Notes: generated from the letters alone by a model not told the origin. Counted from the stretch's first letter, positions 8,351 through 17,662 are shown. The stretch is 64,000 nucleotides of DNA from Chroogloeocystis siderophila 5.2 s.c.1 (GCF_001904655.1 NZ_MRCC01000007.1:62001-126000), one strand, 5' to 3'. Translations and numbers: made by a program.

Positions 8351-8806
8351 TTACAAAGGTAACAAAGCCCTTTGGCAAGAAGGACATACCGCATGAATTG
8401 TCAATTGACAGTCTAGTAGGTGATATCCTTCCTTTTGAGCAGTTTTTGTCCCTATTTTTAAAATGGAATCGTTCTTAAACTCGATTGTTTTGTTGCAACG
8501 AACGCAAATTAGGTGATGATGGTGATAGGGGTATGGCTGGTTTAGCTCATAGTGCTTGTGTCCTTCGCCTAATTCTAATTCACGGAGAATGCCCATCCGC
8601 GCCATTAGTTTTAGCGTCCGATAGATTGTAGATAAACTAATACCTTCTCCTTGAGCATCTAAGTGATGATACAAATCTTCAGCACTGAGATGTTCGCCCT
8701 TGGGAAGCTCTTGAAAAACGTGTAGAATAATTTCTCGCTGGGGAGTTAAACGCCAACCACGATCGTTGAGTTCCGCCTTGAGCGAGGTAGCTGTGTAAAC
8801 AGTCAT
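8351..8806 (-). CDS. fur: Ferric uptake regulator Fur (FurA type)
   Basis: Iron-responsive repressor of uptake genes. All 151 residues fit cyanobacterial FurA: winged-helix DNA-binding part with SLSTIYRTLKLMARMGILREL at about 57-77, the HHHH metal patch at 95-98, and two CxxC pairs (Cys 101/104 and Cys 141/144) plus Cys 133. These are the length and Cys positions reported for Anabaena FurA, which separates it from the shorter Zur (FurB) and from PerR (FurC). It follows sigC on the same strand but has its own promoters. A Fur-like AT sequence (TTGATAATTATAAG at 8834-8847) overlaps the -10, consistent with autoregulation. Confidence 0.93.
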   Translation of the reverse strand: MTVYTATSLKAELNDRGWRLTPQREIILHVFQELPKGEHLSAEDLYHHLDAQGEGISLSTIYRTLKLMARMGILRELELGEGHKHYELNQPYPYHHHHLICVRCNKTIEFKNDSILKIGTKTAQKEGYHLLDCQLTIHAVCPSCQRALLPL

Positions 8807-8839
8807 GGCAACCTTCTCAACAAAGCATATTTATTGATA

Positions 8840-8869
8840 ATTATAAGAAAGATTCGCAGTAATTGTCAA
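8840..8869 (-). promoter_or_regulatory. Proximal fur promoter
   Basis: On the minus strand TTGACA (8864-8869) and TATAAT (8840-8845) are separated by 18 bases, a near-consensus sigma-70 promoter. The -10 is 33 bases from the fur ATG, and a GAGAAGG ribosome site lies between them. The -35 belongs to the first copy of the 94-bp duplication, the -10 lies just outside it. Confidence 0.8.
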
Positions 8870-9039
8870 CAAGACTAGACTATTGCAAATGATTTCCAAT
8901 AGAAAGTTGCGAATACTTTAAACTCAACTAGACCTTTATAAAATTATTCGCAGTAATTGTCAACAAGACTAGACTATTGCAAATGATTTCCAATAGAAAG
9001 TTGCGAATACTTTAAACTCAACTAGACCTTTATAAAATT
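8852..9039. repeat. Perfect tandem duplication, 2 x 94 bp, in the fur promoter region
   Basis: Bases 8852-8945 and 8946-9039 are identical, starting ATTCGCAGTAATTGTCAAC and ending TTATAAAATT. No difference was found over the full unit, so the event is recent or is under gene conversion. Each unit carries the fur -35 TTGACA on the minus strand. Confidence 0.95.
8935..8963 (-). promoter_or_regulatory. Distal fur promoter created across the duplication junction
   Basis: In the second repeat copy TTGACA lies at 8958-8963 (minus strand). Seventeen bases downstream, across the junction into the first copy, is TATAAA at 8935-8940. This gives a second, well-spaced promoter upstream of the proximal one. 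Confidence 0.6.
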
Positions 9040-9047
9040 AGAAGATT

Positions 9048-9077
9048 TGTTGGGGGATGACATGTCATGCCCCAACA
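9048..9077 (-). terminator. Long palindrome after sigC, probable terminator
   Basis: A 30-base inverted repeat: outer arms TGTTGGGG/CCCCAACA, one G:G mismatch, inner ATGACA/TGTCAT with no loop. It sits 21 bases past the sigC stop. The T-tract on the minus strand is poor, so it may act as a leaky terminator or RNA-stability element. Confidence 0.55.
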
Positions 9078-9097
9078 ATGCCCCAACGAGGAACGCG

Positions 9098-10339
9098 TTA
9101 GCTTAAAGTCTCTAGATAGTCACGGACTTGGTTGCGGCGCTTGGGTTGGCGCAACTTCTGTAAAGCTTTAGATTCAATCTGACGTACGCGTTCGCGAGAC
9201 AAATCTAAGGCGCGGCCAATCTCAGCTAGCGAGTAGGAATGACCATCTCCTAAGCCAAAGCGCATCAAAATCACATCACGTTCGCGATCGGTTAAATCCG
9301 CAAGTAAATGCTGTAAATCGCGCTGTAGAGCTTCTCGCATTAAGACTTCTTCTGGTGAAATACTGTCTGTCTCAAGTAATTCTCCAAGTTCTGTATCTTT
9401 CTCCTTACCAACTTTGGTTTCTAAAGATACCGAGCGTGGGACACGCAAGAGAACTTCTCTAACTTGCGGTGGTGTCATTTCTAACTCCGCAGCAATATCG
9501 TCAATGGTTGGTGTACGACCTTTTTCTTGCGAAATTTTACGTTGTGCCTTCTTGATTTTATTGAGTTTTTCTGTTATGTGGACAGGGAGGCGAATTGTTC
9601 GGCTTTGGGTAGCGATCGCGCGTGTAATACCCTGGCGAATCCACCAATACGCATAAGTGCTAAATCGATAACCTTTAGTAGGATCAAACTTATCTACGGC
9701 TCTTTCTAAACCAAGCGTTCCTTCTTGTACGAGATCGAGTAGCTCTAAACCGCGATTTTGATACTTTTTCGCAACTGACACAACTAGGCGTAAATTCGCC
9801 TTGATCATGTGTTCTTTCGCGCGGTTTCCTTCGCTTTGAATTTGCTCTAACTCTTGTACAGTTAAGCCGGTAATTTCAGCCCAACGCCGTTTACCTTTAA
9901 TAAGCAAGGGTTTGAGTTCTGCGACCTCTATGCCAGCGCTAGTCGCCCAACGCTCCAAAGAAGGGCGATGTCCTAGTTCAGATGTTAAGCGCTCTTGAAC
10001 CGCCATAAGTTGTTCGTAGGGAACCATAATTTCGTCCCCGTTTTTTGCTGCTTTTGCGCGCAGTTCTACCAAGCGTATGTAGCGTTGCACTTTTTGAGCT
10101 TCGGAAACTTCTTCGTCTCGCCCTAAAAGATGCACTCGACCAATTTCTTGTAGATATAAACGTACTAAATCGGTCGTGCGACGATTAACGTTTGGCTGCG
10201 AGTTAGCAGCATCGTTAGACTCCATATCGAAGTCGATTAGATCTCCCTCAATTAGATCAGCTTCATTAGGCTCATGCTGAAAATCTTGAGAGGATTGCTC
10301 TTCGTAAGCTGTGTAGGCGTAAAAAGATGTTGCTGGCAT
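9098..10339 (-). CDS. sigC: RNA polymerase group 2 sigma factor SigC
   Basis: Alternative, non-essential sigma-70 family factor that redirects RNA polymerase. 413 residues with region 1.2 (TTDLVRLYLQEIGRVHLLGRDEEV at about 55-78), region 2 (AKEHMIKANLRLVVSVAKKYQNRGLELLDLVQEG, then KGYRFSTYAYWWIRQGITRAI), region 3 and region 4.2 (SLAEIGRALDLSRERVRQIESKALQKLR). It lacks the long acidic region 1.1 of SigA. The N-terminus MPATSFYAYTAYEEQ and the position beside fur match SigC of Anabaena (all1692 next to furA). GGAG lies upstream of the start. It is followed by a palindrome and then fur on the same strand. Confidence 0.92.
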   Translation of the reverse strand: MPATSFYAYTAYEEQSSQDFQHEPNEADLIEGDLIDFDMESNDAANSQPNVNRRTTDLVRLYLQEIGRVHLLGRDEEVSEAQKVQRYIRLVELRAKAAKNGDEIMVPYEQLMAVQERLTSELGHRPSLERWATSAGIEVAELKPLLIKGKRRWAEITGLTVQELEQIQSEGNRAKEHMIKANLRLVVSVAKKYQNRGLELLDLVQEGTLGLERAVDKFDPTKGYRFSTYAYWWIRQGITRAIATQSRTIRLPVHITEKLNKIKKAQRKISQEKGRTPTIDDIAAELEMTPPQVREVLLRVPRSVSLETKVGKEKDTELGELLETDSISPEEVLMREALQRDLQHLLADLTDRERDVILMRFGLGDGHSYSLAEIGRALDLSRERVRQIESKALQKLRQPKRRNQVRDYLETLS

Positions 10340-10749
10340 AGGGGTCGTTTCAATCGCTCCAGGTGATTATTAGGGTGCGTAGCTACTTCCTGTTGCTATT
10401 GTTCCCGCTATCTAAGATGGAATAACAGGTTTGAGAGTTCCATTAACTAAATCTTTAAGTAGTTATTTTGTGTTCTTTTTGTTACTAGTAATATGTGTTT
10501 AAACTTGTATAACCAAGAAAACGTGGTTAATTAACCTTGTTTCTAGTATAAAAAGCAACAATTGTATACGTAAAATTAGCAAATTTGTAGCTATTTTAGA
10601 CAATGAATTATAAAAGTATTGCAGGCAAAATAGCTGTGACCTCAGTCAAAGGATAAATTAATCTACAACTGTGCTATGTCGATTTCCTGAGGATCGCGCT
10701 CAGTTCTTGTGCAGCAAAGCATGGTTGATAAGAGTTTTGTACACTAAAC
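10340..10749. other. Upstream region of sigC
   Basis: 410 AT-rich bases without a gene; ftsH ends on the far side and sigC starts on the near side. It must contain the sigC promoter, but no single -10/-35 pair or operator is convincing. Confidence 0.4.
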
Positions 10750-10784
10750 AAAAAAAAAGGACAACATATACAACAACGTCGTCC
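10750..10784 (-). terminator. Terminator of ftsH
   Basis: On the minus strand a 7-bp stem (GGACGAC with GTTGTCC, one G:U pair) and a 12-base loop are followed by nine T. It lies 34 bases past the ftsH stop. Confidence 0.75.
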
Positions 10785-10817
10785 CTGTTGATTATTTAAT
10801 TGTGAGCGAACTACCTA

Positions 10818-12698
10818 CTATGCTGTAACAGATTGCTTGTCAGGCACATCAGTATACTCAGCAACAATCTGGCGGAACTCTTCGCCATCGATCGTTTCTT
10901 TCTCGATGAGTAGATCGACTAAGCGATCGACAACGACACGATTCTCGCGGATGATCTTTTTGGCGTTTTCGTAACACTCTTCCACAATGGTGCGGACTTG
11001 AGCATCGATTCTTGAGGCGATCGCTTCGGAGTATTCGGAGCGAGTCATCCAATCACGACCTAAAAAGACTTCTCCACTTTGGCTTTCTAACGACAGTGGT
11101 CCTAGCTCAGACATCCCAAAGCGAGTGACCATCTGACGTGCCATTGCACTAATTTGCTGTAAATCGCCACCTGCACCCGTGGTAATTTCTGCCGCGCCAA
11201 AGATAATATCTTCAGCTGCTCTACCACCCAATGCACCAGTGATTCTTGCTTTTAGCTGCGCGCGTGAAATTAATCCTTGGTCTTCACTCGGAGTAAACCA
11301 TGTTAGTCCTTGTGCTTGTCCGCGCGGAATCAGCGTGACTTTTTGCACGGGGTCGTGGTCTTTAAGTACAGTACCGATTAAAGCGTGACCGATTTCATGA
11401 TAAGCAATTAAGCGCTTGCTCTTGCTATCGACAAGTGGTGTCCCTTCCATTCCTGCGACAACGCGGTCGATCGCATCATCTATTTCTAACAATGTAATCG
11501 CTTCTTTGCGTCGCCGTGCGGTCAAAATTGCCGCTTCGTTGAGCAAGTTGGCTAAATCGGCTCCGGTAAATCCTGGCGTCCGCCGTGCGACTGCATCTAA
11601 CGACACATTCGGGTCAAGCTTTTTATTTCGTGCATGAACTTTGAGAATTTCTTGACGTCCTTTAACATCGGGCGCATCGACAATGACTTGGCGGTCAAAT
11701 CTGCCAGGGCGCAGTAATGCTGCATCGAGCACATCAGGGCGGTTCGTCGCGGCGATAATAATGATTCCTGTGTTGCCTTCAAAGCCGTCCATCTCGGTGA
11801 GTAGCTGATTGAGTGTTTGTTCGCGTTCATCATTACCACCACCGATTCCCGTACCGCGTTGTCTTCCTACCGCGTCGATTTCATCGATGAAGATCAAGCA
11901 GGGCGCGTTGTCTTTGGCTTTTTTGAATAAGTCGCGGACGCGCGAAGCACCAACACCAACGAACATTTCGACGAATTCGCTACCAGAGATACTAAAGAAT
12001 GGAACTCCAGCCTCACCTGCGATCGCTTTTGCCAAAAGAGTTTTTCCAGTTCCTGGAGGTCCGACTAATAAAACACCTTTAGGAATCCTGGCACCTACAG
12101 CGGTAAAGCGTTCGGGTTGCTTAAGGAACGTGACAACTTCTTGAAGTTCTTCTTTTGCTTCTTCGATTCCAGCAACATCATCAAACTTCACACCCGTTTT
12201 AGCTTCCATCTGAAAGCGGGCGCGGGATTTACCAAAGTTCATTGCTTGTCCTGGTCCACCAGGAATATTGCTCGAACGTCGGAACAAGAAGAACAAACCA
12301 CCAATCAACAAAATGGGAAAGATTAAGTTACCGAGTAGCCCCCAAATTGCTCCATCATTACGAAGTGGATGCGAATCGAAGCTGATGTTGGCATCTCTGA
12401 GCTTAGAAATCAGTTCAGGAGCGTTATAAGGTAAATCTACCCGTAGACGTTGGATGCGGTTGTCTAATTCTGGGTCAACAGCTTCGACAATGGCGGTGCG
12501 ACCACCTTCATATAGATCTACACTCGTGACACGACCAGAATCTAGGTAATCTAAGAAGCGACCGTAGGTCATGCGGGTACTGGCTGTGTTCTTGCTCATG
12601 TCTGTAGGCGCGGAAGCAAACGCTCCTTGCCAAAAGAAGAAGCCAATTACCAGCGCAGGCAATGTCCACAGTAAGAGTACTCTCCAAGAAAGTTTCAT
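10818..12698 (-). CDS. ftsH: ATP-dependent zinc metalloprotease FtsH (FtsH2 type)
   Basis: Membrane-anchored AAA+ protease that extracts and degrades membrane proteins, in cyanobacteria including damaged photosystem II D1. 626 residues: membrane helices at about 7-28 and 119-140, Walker A GPPGTGKT at 213-220, Walker B IFIDEID near 269-275, second region of homology [21 protein letters not shown], and zinc motif HEIGH at 434-438. The C-terminal half ([37 protein letters not shown]) closely resembles Synechocystis Slr0228, so it is the thylakoid FtsH2 form. It is a single-gene unit with its own terminator. Confidence 0.96.
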   Translation of the reverse strand: MKLSWRVLLLWTLPALVIGFFFWQGAFASAPTDMSKNTASTRMTYGRFLDYLDSGRVTSVDLYEGGRTAIVEAVDPELDNRIQRLRVDLPYNAPELISKLRDANISFDSHPLRNDGAIWGLLGNLIFPILLIGGLFFLFRRSSNIPGGPGQAMNFGKSRARFQMEAKTGVKFDDVAGIEEAKEELQEVVTFLKQPERFTAVGARIPKGVLLVGPPGTGKTLLAKAIAGEAGVPFFSISGSEFVEMFVGVGASRVRDLFKKAKDNAPCLIFIDEIDAVGRQRGTGIGGGNDEREQTLNQLLTEMDGFEGNTGIIIIAATNRPDVLDAALLRPGRFDRQVIVDAPDVKGRQEILKVHARNKKLDPNVSLDAVARRTPGFTGADLANLLNEAAILTARRRKEAITLLEIDDAIDRVVAGMEGTPLVDSKSKRLIAYHEIGHALIGTVLKDHDPVQKVTLIPRGQAQGLTWFTPSEDQGLISRAQLKARITGALGGRAAEDIIFGAAEITTGAGGDLQQISAMARQMVTRFGMSELGPLSLESQSGEVFLGRDWMTRSEYSEAIASRIDAQVRTIVEECYENAKKIIRENRVVVDRLVDLLIEKETIDGEEFRQIVAEYTDVPDKQSVTA

Positions 12699-12975
12699 CA
12701 GTTAGTTGCCTTTTGATGCATATACAACAGTTCAGCTTTTCTACTATCGGGTGCTGTACCCTTTAAAAATAGAGCTTTTAAGTGATATTTTTAACTTTTT
12801 TACCGCTGATCCCCAGTTCTGAGATGCGGTTAAAGCCAATTGCAATCTTAATTAAATGTAACGTAATTTTAATTCTTTGGACTAGACTGCGGAAGTATAA
12901 TGCTTCGCTTGCGCTGGAGATCGCCGTTTTACCCCAGTATGATAAAAACAGGTGTAAAGAAATGTAAAGGCGTGT

Positions 12976-13689
12976 ATGCAAAATAAAGTTGTTGTCGTTG
13001 TTGGTGCGACTGGGGGTATTGGTTCAGCCTTAAGCCATAAACTAGCGCGTCAAGGAGCACAGTTAGTACTAGCAGCAAGAGATAGTCACAAACTATCGCA
13101 TCTCGTGAGTCAACTTGATGCAAGCGCAGGGCAAACTTTAGCGGTGCCTACAGATATTACTGATCGACAACAAGTCGATATCTTAATGGAGAAAACGATT
13201 GCGCAGTTTGGTCAAATCGATGTTTTGGTTAATGCTGCGGGTGCGGGGGTGATGAAGCCGTATGGTAACTTGGAACCTGCTGATTTAGAAGCGATGCTTG
13301 ATGTCAACCTCAAGGGAAGCTTTTATACAAGTCAAGCTGCTGCTGAATTGATGCAAGAGCGGAAATCAGGGCATATTTGTAATGTTGTCGGCATTTTAGG
13401 CAAGCATTCGATGCCGATGGCGGCGGCGTATTGTGCTTCTAAGTATGCCGTTGTTGGGTTTAGTAAGTGTATGGCGGAAGAGTTAAAGCGATTTGGCGTA
13501 AAATTCACGTTATTCTACTTTGGTGGTGTAAACTCTCCATTTTGGGATAACGTACAGTTGAAGGTAGATCGCAAAAAAATGCTAAGTACGGAAACGGCTG
13601 CAGAGGCGATTTTGTACGCATTATCAGCCCAGCCGCAAGCTGTCCCCATGGAAATTAACATTCAGCCCGATAGTCATTTGTTCTTCTAA
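12976..13689 (+). CDS. Short-chain dehydrogenase/reductase (classical SDR)
   Basis: NAD(P)-dependent oxidoreductase of 237 residues. The nucleotide motif VVGATGGIGSALS is at about 7-19, NAAGAG at about 87-92 and the catalytic YCASK at about 155-159; a Ser is expected upstream and the HICNVVGILGK strand provides the region. Substrate unknown; the sequence of the substrate loop (FYFGGVNSPFWDNVQ) does not single out fatty acid or sugar reductases. It is divergent from ftsH and lies 100 bases before HPPD on the same strand, but no shared pathway is evident. Confidence 0.88.
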   Translation: MQNKVVVVVGATGGIGSALSHKLARQGAQLVLAARDSHKLSHLVSQLDASAGQTLAVPTDITDRQQVDILMEKTIAQFGQIDVLVNAAGAGVMKPYGNLEPADLEAMLDVNLKGSFYTSQAAAELMQERKSGHICNVVGILGKHSMPMAAAYCASKYAVVGFSKCMAEELKRFGVKFTLFYFGGVNSPFWDNVQLKVDRKKMLSTETAAEAILYALSAQPQAVPMEINIQPDSHLFF

Positions 13690-13789
13690 TCAATGAAGGA
13701 GGATTCTTGCTTAAGAGTGACCTGCAAATCCAGCGAAATTAGGCAAAATTTACACACAGGTAAGCTGTTGTGCTGGATTGTTGGAGGAT

Positions 13790-14821
13790 ATGAGGATCGA
13801 TCGCGTTCATTTTTACGTACAAGATGCCCCAGCATCGTGTAACTGGTTTGTTCAACATTTAGGCTTTCAATCAGTCGCACGCGGCGTCAGCGAACACACT
13901 CGCACGGAAGTCGTCAAAAGTGGCTCCGTGTATTTTGTACTATCTTCGCCACTGACGCCCCACAGCCCTGTCGCATCGTATTTACAGCAGCATCCGCCTG
14001 GTGTTGCTGATGTGACGTTTGGGGTTGAAGATCTTGAAGCTGTATTGCAGCAAGCGATCGCCTACGGTGCGAAAGTTTTACAGCCTATTCAACACGACAA
14101 TAAAATTAGAACTGCCAAAATTGCGGGTTGGGGATCGCTATCACATACTTTGATTGAGCATTCAGGGTACGATGACTTTTTGTTATCAACTGAAGAATTG
14201 CGATCGCCTTTGAGCTTTACGGGTATCGATCACATTGTTCTTAATGTAGCGGCAGGCGATTTAGAGCAGGCGGTAACGTGGTATCAAAATACTTTGGGTT
14301 TTCAAACGAAGCAGTCATTTAACATTCAAACTGAGCGATCTGGTTTGTATAGCCAAGTTTTAGTGTCGCGCGATCGCCAAGTGCAACTACCTATCAACGA
14401 ACCTGCATCCGCTAATTCTCAAATTCAAGAATTTTTGGATGTCAATCGCGGACCTGGAATTCAACATATTGCTTTACAAACAGCCAACATTGTGCCGAGT
14501 GTGGCAAAATTTCGCGAGTGGGGACTGTCGTTTCTTCCGGTGCCTCCGAGTTATTACACTCAGCTTCAAGAACGCTATAAACTTCCTTTATCAATCGAGG
14601 AACTTCAGGAAATTGCGCAGCAACAAATTTTGGTTGATTGGCAAGATACTAGTCCTGATGCCTTGCTTTTGCAAATTTTTACGCAACCAATTTTTAGCGA
14701 ACCCACTTTTTTCTTTGAGTTAATCGAGCGCCGACTGCAAGCGCCTGGATTCGGTGAGGGTAACTTTCGAGCGTTGTTTGAAGCAATTGAACGCGAACAA
14801 ATCAAACGCGGCAGTATGTAA
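13790..14821 (+). CDS. hppD: 4-hydroxyphenylpyruvate dioxygenase
   Basis: Non-heme iron enzyme converting 4-hydroxyphenylpyruvate to homogentisate, in cyanobacteria the entry to tocopherol synthesis. 343 residues in two vicinal-oxygen-chelate domains: the N-terminal one (DRVHFYVQDAPASCNWFVQHLGF) and the catalytic one with iron ligands in IDHIVLNVAAGD, IQHIALQTANIV and FFFELIERR, and a C-terminal GFGEGNFRALFEAIEREQ. ATG 13790 has GGAGG at 13783-13787 with tight spacing, which decides it against the in-frame TTG at 13778. The later tocopherol genes are not in the window. Confidence 0.95.
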   Translation: MRIDRVHFYVQDAPASCNWFVQHLGFQSVARGVSEHTRTEVVKSGSVYFVLSSPLTPHSPVASYLQQHPPGVADVTFGVEDLEAVLQQAIAYGAKVLQPIQHDNKIRTAKIAGWGSLSHTLIEHSGYDDFLLSTEELRSPLSFTGIDHIVLNVAAGDLEQAVTWYQNTLGFQTKQSFNIQTERSGLYSQVLVSRDRQVQLPINEPASANSQIQEFLDVNRGPGIQHIALQTANIVPSVAKFREWGLSFLPVPPSYYTQLQERYKLPLSIEELQEIAQQQILVDWQDTSPDALLLQIFTQPIFSEPTFFFELIERRLQAPGFGEGNFRALFEAIEREQIKRGSM

Positions 14822-14926
14822 AAAGTGCTATTAGATTAGTAATCTTAAACATAGAGATTAAATATTTAAAACACAGTGGTACCAAATATTAGCTAACGTG
14901 TAAATAAAGTTTACATTATTTGCTAA

Positions 14927-15625
14927 ATGTTAAGACTTATTACCGATTTTGATGGTCCTATTATTGATGTATCAGAAAGATACTATCAAGTTTACAAACT
15001 CTGCTTGGAGAAGACGCGACGTCGAGATCAGCAAGTAAAACAACTTACTAAAGCCGAATTTTGGAAGTTAAAACGAGCGCGGATTTCAGAGAAGAAAATC
15101 GGGATGATTTCCGGTTTAAATGAATTACAGGCGCAAGAATTCGCGCAGTTACGACGCGAAACTGTCCATACTCAGCCTTACTTTGAGTACGATCACCTTG
15201 CTTCTGGTGCTATCACCGCTTTAGAAGAAGTACAACGCGCTGGGATAGATTTGGCAGTAATGACAATGCGACGCGTCCGCGAACTAGAATTCGCGTTTGA
15301 GCAGCACGATCTCGGTCGATTTTTCCCAAGAAATCGGTGTTATTGCTTAAGTAACGATTACGTTAAGACGCGCGATGTTGATGATAAACCATTACTAATG
15401 GAGCGCGCACTTGTTGAGTTACCACCTGCTTATGAGACATGGATGGTGGGAGATACCGAAGCTGATATTGTGACTGCTAAAAAGCATGGAGTCAAAGTTA
15501 TGGCAGTATTGTGCGGTATTCGCGATCGCACGCAATTGGAAAAGTACGAGCCAGACTTAATTGTTAATAACTTGCAAGAAGCCGTAGATATCTTGTTGTA
15601 TGAGTTTTTGCCACAGGTTGGTTAA
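14927..15625 (+). CDS. HAD family hydrolase
   Basis: Haloacid-dehalogenase-fold phosphatase of 232 residues. Motif I is DFDGPIID (nucleophile Asp 7, acid/base Asp 9), motif II MTMR near residue 124, and motif III VGDTEADIVTAKKHG near residue 178, all intact. A helical cap with many Arg and Lys residues lies between motifs I and II, as in phosphoglycolate-phosphatase-like enzymes. The substrate cannot be read from the sequence. The ATG has no obvious ribosome site. Confidence 0.87.
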   Translation: MLRLITDFDGPIIDVSERYYQVYKLCLEKTRRRDQQVKQLTKAEFWKLKRARISEKKIGMISGLNELQAQEFAQLRRETVHTQPYFEYDHLASGAITALEEVQRAGIDLAVMTMRRVRELEFAFEQHDLGRFFPRNRCYCLSNDYVKTRDVDDKPLLMERALVELPPAYETWMVGDTEADIVTAKKHGVKVMAVLCGIRDRTQLEKYEPDLIVNNLQEAVDILLYEFLPQVG

Positions 15626-15631
15626 TCACAA

Positions 15632-15671
15632 TGGGGTTAAGGAATCAAATTCCTTGAACCCCACTATTTTT
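15632..15671. terminator. Bidirectional terminator between convergent genes
   Basis: Stem TGGGGTTAAGGAA (15632-15644) pairs with TTCCTTGAACCCCA (15650-15663) with one bulge; TATTTTT follows on the plus strand. It separates the HAD gene from the convergent CPP1-like gene. Confidence 0.8.
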
Positions 15672-16296
15672 AGCGGAGGAAGCTACTGATTATCCATAGC
15701 AGAACGAAAGTCAGCACTGTAGAAAATTGTTCTACTGATACTCCTATAATGCTCACCTGGGGCAAGAGTATGCTACTGAGTATTCCGCCTGCAATAAGTC
15801 CGATAATGAGACCCATCGCAGTTAGCAGCACGGCTCTGCCGAACTTTTTCTCTTTACGGTATAAAAAGAAGAAACTCGCTCCCACACCAGCTATCAAGGC
15901 GAGTTGTAGGGCTTGAATGCTTGCTGCTGTAGAAAGAATACTTAAAGCACTTAATCCTAGAAATATAGTGCCAGGTACTATGATGTCTGTTGGGCTTGGT
16001 TGGTCGAGCAGCCGTTGTACCCACTCAGGTGACTTCTTAGTAGGCGCTGGTTTTTCTTGAGGGGGTGCTTGTGAAAGTCGTTCGGCAAACCGAATGCCTT
16101 CAGGCACTTTAATTTTACCTTCTTGACGCATCCGCAGCCGTTCCATCAGAATTGCGTCGTAAGCAGCTTCGACTACTTCTAGATGCTTAGAGTCGCCACT
16201 GTACTGTTGCAGAAGGCGATTGCGAGCCTCTTGAATTTCATCGAACGTAGCGTCTTCGGTTACCCCAAGCTTTTCGTAGTAATTTTGATCGCCCAT
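15670..16296 (-). CDS. CPP1-like J-domain membrane protein
   Basis: 208 residues: a degenerate J-domain at the N-terminus (YYEKLGVTEDATFDEIQEARNRLLQQYSGDSKHLEVVEAAYDAIL, about 6-51) without the HPD tripeptide, a Pro-rich linker and three to four C-terminal membrane helices from about residue 105. This is the architecture of CPP1, the plant and cyanobacterial chaperone-like protein that stabilises light-dependent protochlorophyllide oxidoreductase. The role here is by family. It is convergent with the HAD gene, sharing the terminator. Confidence 0.85.
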   Translation of the reverse strand: MGDQNYYEKLGVTEDATFDEIQEARNRLLQQYSGDSKHLEVVEAAYDAILMERLRMRQEGKIKVPEGIRFAERLSQAPPQEKPAPTKKSPEWVQRLLDQPSPTDIIVPGTIFLGLSALSILSTAASIQALQLALIAGVGASFFFLYRKEKKFGRAVLLTAMGLIIGLIAGGILSSILLPQVSIIGVSVEQFSTVLTFVLLWIISSFLR

Positions 16297-16600
16297 GTTG
16301 ACTTAATCGCAGGAGCAGCCAGTGGAGGAGAACATTTAATTTAATTCGTGTCGGTCGAGTTAACTACCAACAAACGATTACCAATACTCAATTTAGCACA
16401 ACCTGAATCCGAGTTAGGGAAACGATGAATAATTTATCAATGCGTCATTTACATTAAGAAGCAATAGTAGAATTGCGGAAGACGCTTGGCATTAGTGGCT
16501 TATAAGCTGATAATTGTTTAAGCATTGTAGTTCTTGTTGCCGAATCGCGCGATCGCGTTCTTTGCGTACCTGAAGATCCTTTTGTTTGTTGTACAAAGTG

Positions 16601-17320
16601 ATGACTATGGCTCTTGCCAAGATTCTTGTCGTTGATGACGATCCTGCCATCCGTAATTTAATCCAACGCTTTTTATCAAGCAAGAACTATCAGGTGGAGT
16701 CTGCCGAAGATGGTAAGACTGCACTTACGGCTTTTGAGCAATTTAATCCTGACTTAGTGATTCTCGACGTCAATTTACCGGATGTCCTTGGCTATACACT
16801 TTGCCAAGATATGCAAAATCGCACTAAGGTTTTTGTCTTGATGCTGACGAGTCGAGCGGATGAAGCCGATAAAATTCGGGGATTTGCTCAAGGTGCGGAT
16901 GATTATCTTACTAAGCCCTTTAGTTTGGGTGAATTAGAAGTGAGAGTTGCTGCTATTTTGAAGCGTCAGCGAGTTGTCACAGCGGCAGAAAAACAGCGCT
17001 TGACGTTTGAAAAGCTGGTGATCGATCCCGAACGAAGAGAAGTGACGCTCAATAACCAACTCATTCCGTTAACTGCGCTAGAGTTCGACTTGTTGCGTTT
17101 TTTAGCGAGCCATCCAGGGCGAGTTTGGCGGCGTGCGGAACTGATTCAAGAAGTTTGGGATTACGACTACGTAGGCGATCAAAGAGTTGTTGATGTGCAT
17201 ATTGGTCAAATTCGCAAGAAGATTGAAATTGATGCGACTCAACCAATTTTGATTCAGACTGTTCGTGGTGTAGGTTATAAGTTCGAGGCTCCGAATCTAC
17301 CAGAGCAGAGTAATTCTTAA
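16601..17320 (+). CDS. OmpR/PhoB-family response regulator
   Basis: DNA-binding response regulator of about 240 residues. The receiver has the acidic pocket VVDDDP, phosphoacceptor Asp in LVILDVNLPDV (Asp 54 counted from MALAK), Thr in MLTSR and Lys in DDYLTKPF. The winged helix follows with LTALEFDLLRFLASHPGRVWRR and VDVHIGQIRKKIE. ATG 16601 and ATG 16607 are both possible; the longer TTG form at 16586 is not supported. No histidine kinase is adjacent, so its partner is elsewhere. I cannot assign it to RpaA, RpaB or ManR with confidence. Confidence 0.9.
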   Translation: MTMALAKILVVDDDPAIRNLIQRFLSSKNYQVESAEDGKTALTAFEQFNPDLVILDVNLPDVLGYTLCQDMQNRTKVFVLMLTSRADEADKIRGFAQGADDYLTKPFSLGELEVRVAAILKRQRVVTAAEKQRLTFEKLVIDPERREVTLNNQLIPLTALEFDLLRFLASHPGRVWRRAELIQEVWDYDYVGDQRVVDVHIGQIRKKIEIDATQPILIQTVRGVGYKFEAPNLPEQSNS

Positions 17321-17346
17321 TATCTTGCGATATATTTACATATCTA

Positions 17347-17384
17347 GCGGCTGCCGTATTCTTATTTTCAGGGAAGGCAGCCGC
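17347..17384 (+). terminator. Hairpin after the response regulator
   Basis: Perfect 9-bp GC-rich stem GCGGCTGCC/GGCAGCCGC with a 20-base loop, followed by GATTTATTG. It lies 27 bases past the stop; the large loop and short T-tract make it a moderate terminator. Confidence 0.6.
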
Positions 17385-17461
17385 GATTTATTGTATGCAG
17401 TTGTTGCTTGAAATTCGCAATGCTTAAGTCAGTTAGTTACTACGATGCACTTACTCTTACT

Positions 17462-17662
17462 CTAGCCACAGTGGTGAAATAAGCTTTCGAGGTATACTCT
17501 AGCCGCACGGCGATCGCCGTTGCCATTTTGGAGCAAAAACAGCGATAGCGCAGCCGTGAATACACGGTCTTGATCCCAGGTGGGATGACTTTCTAAGTAG
17601 CTTTTGAGTGATTCGTGTAGTTCTTCAGGAATTTCGGTCAGGATGCTAACTGTAGCGTTCAT
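17462..17662 (-). CDS. DUF2811 family small protein
   Basis: A 66-residue protein starting MNATVSILTEIPEELHESLKSYLESHPTWDQDRVFTAALSLFLLQNG, which is the DUF2811 signature, a small cyanobacterial family of unknown function. The sequence resembles a ribbon-helix-helix-like fold in pattern, but that is speculation. It is flanked by long non-coding stretches and may mark a conserved spot, because the DnaA-box cluster lies about 270 bases upstream of it. Confidence 0.85.
   Translation of the reverse strand: MNATVSILTEIPEELHESLKSYLESHPTWDQDRVFTAALSLFLLQNGNGDRRAARVYLESLFHHCG

Noticed and set aside
11179-12326. Several plus-strand open frames of 69-111 codons inside ftsH
   Set aside because: They are antisense shadows of the well-conserved FtsH frame.
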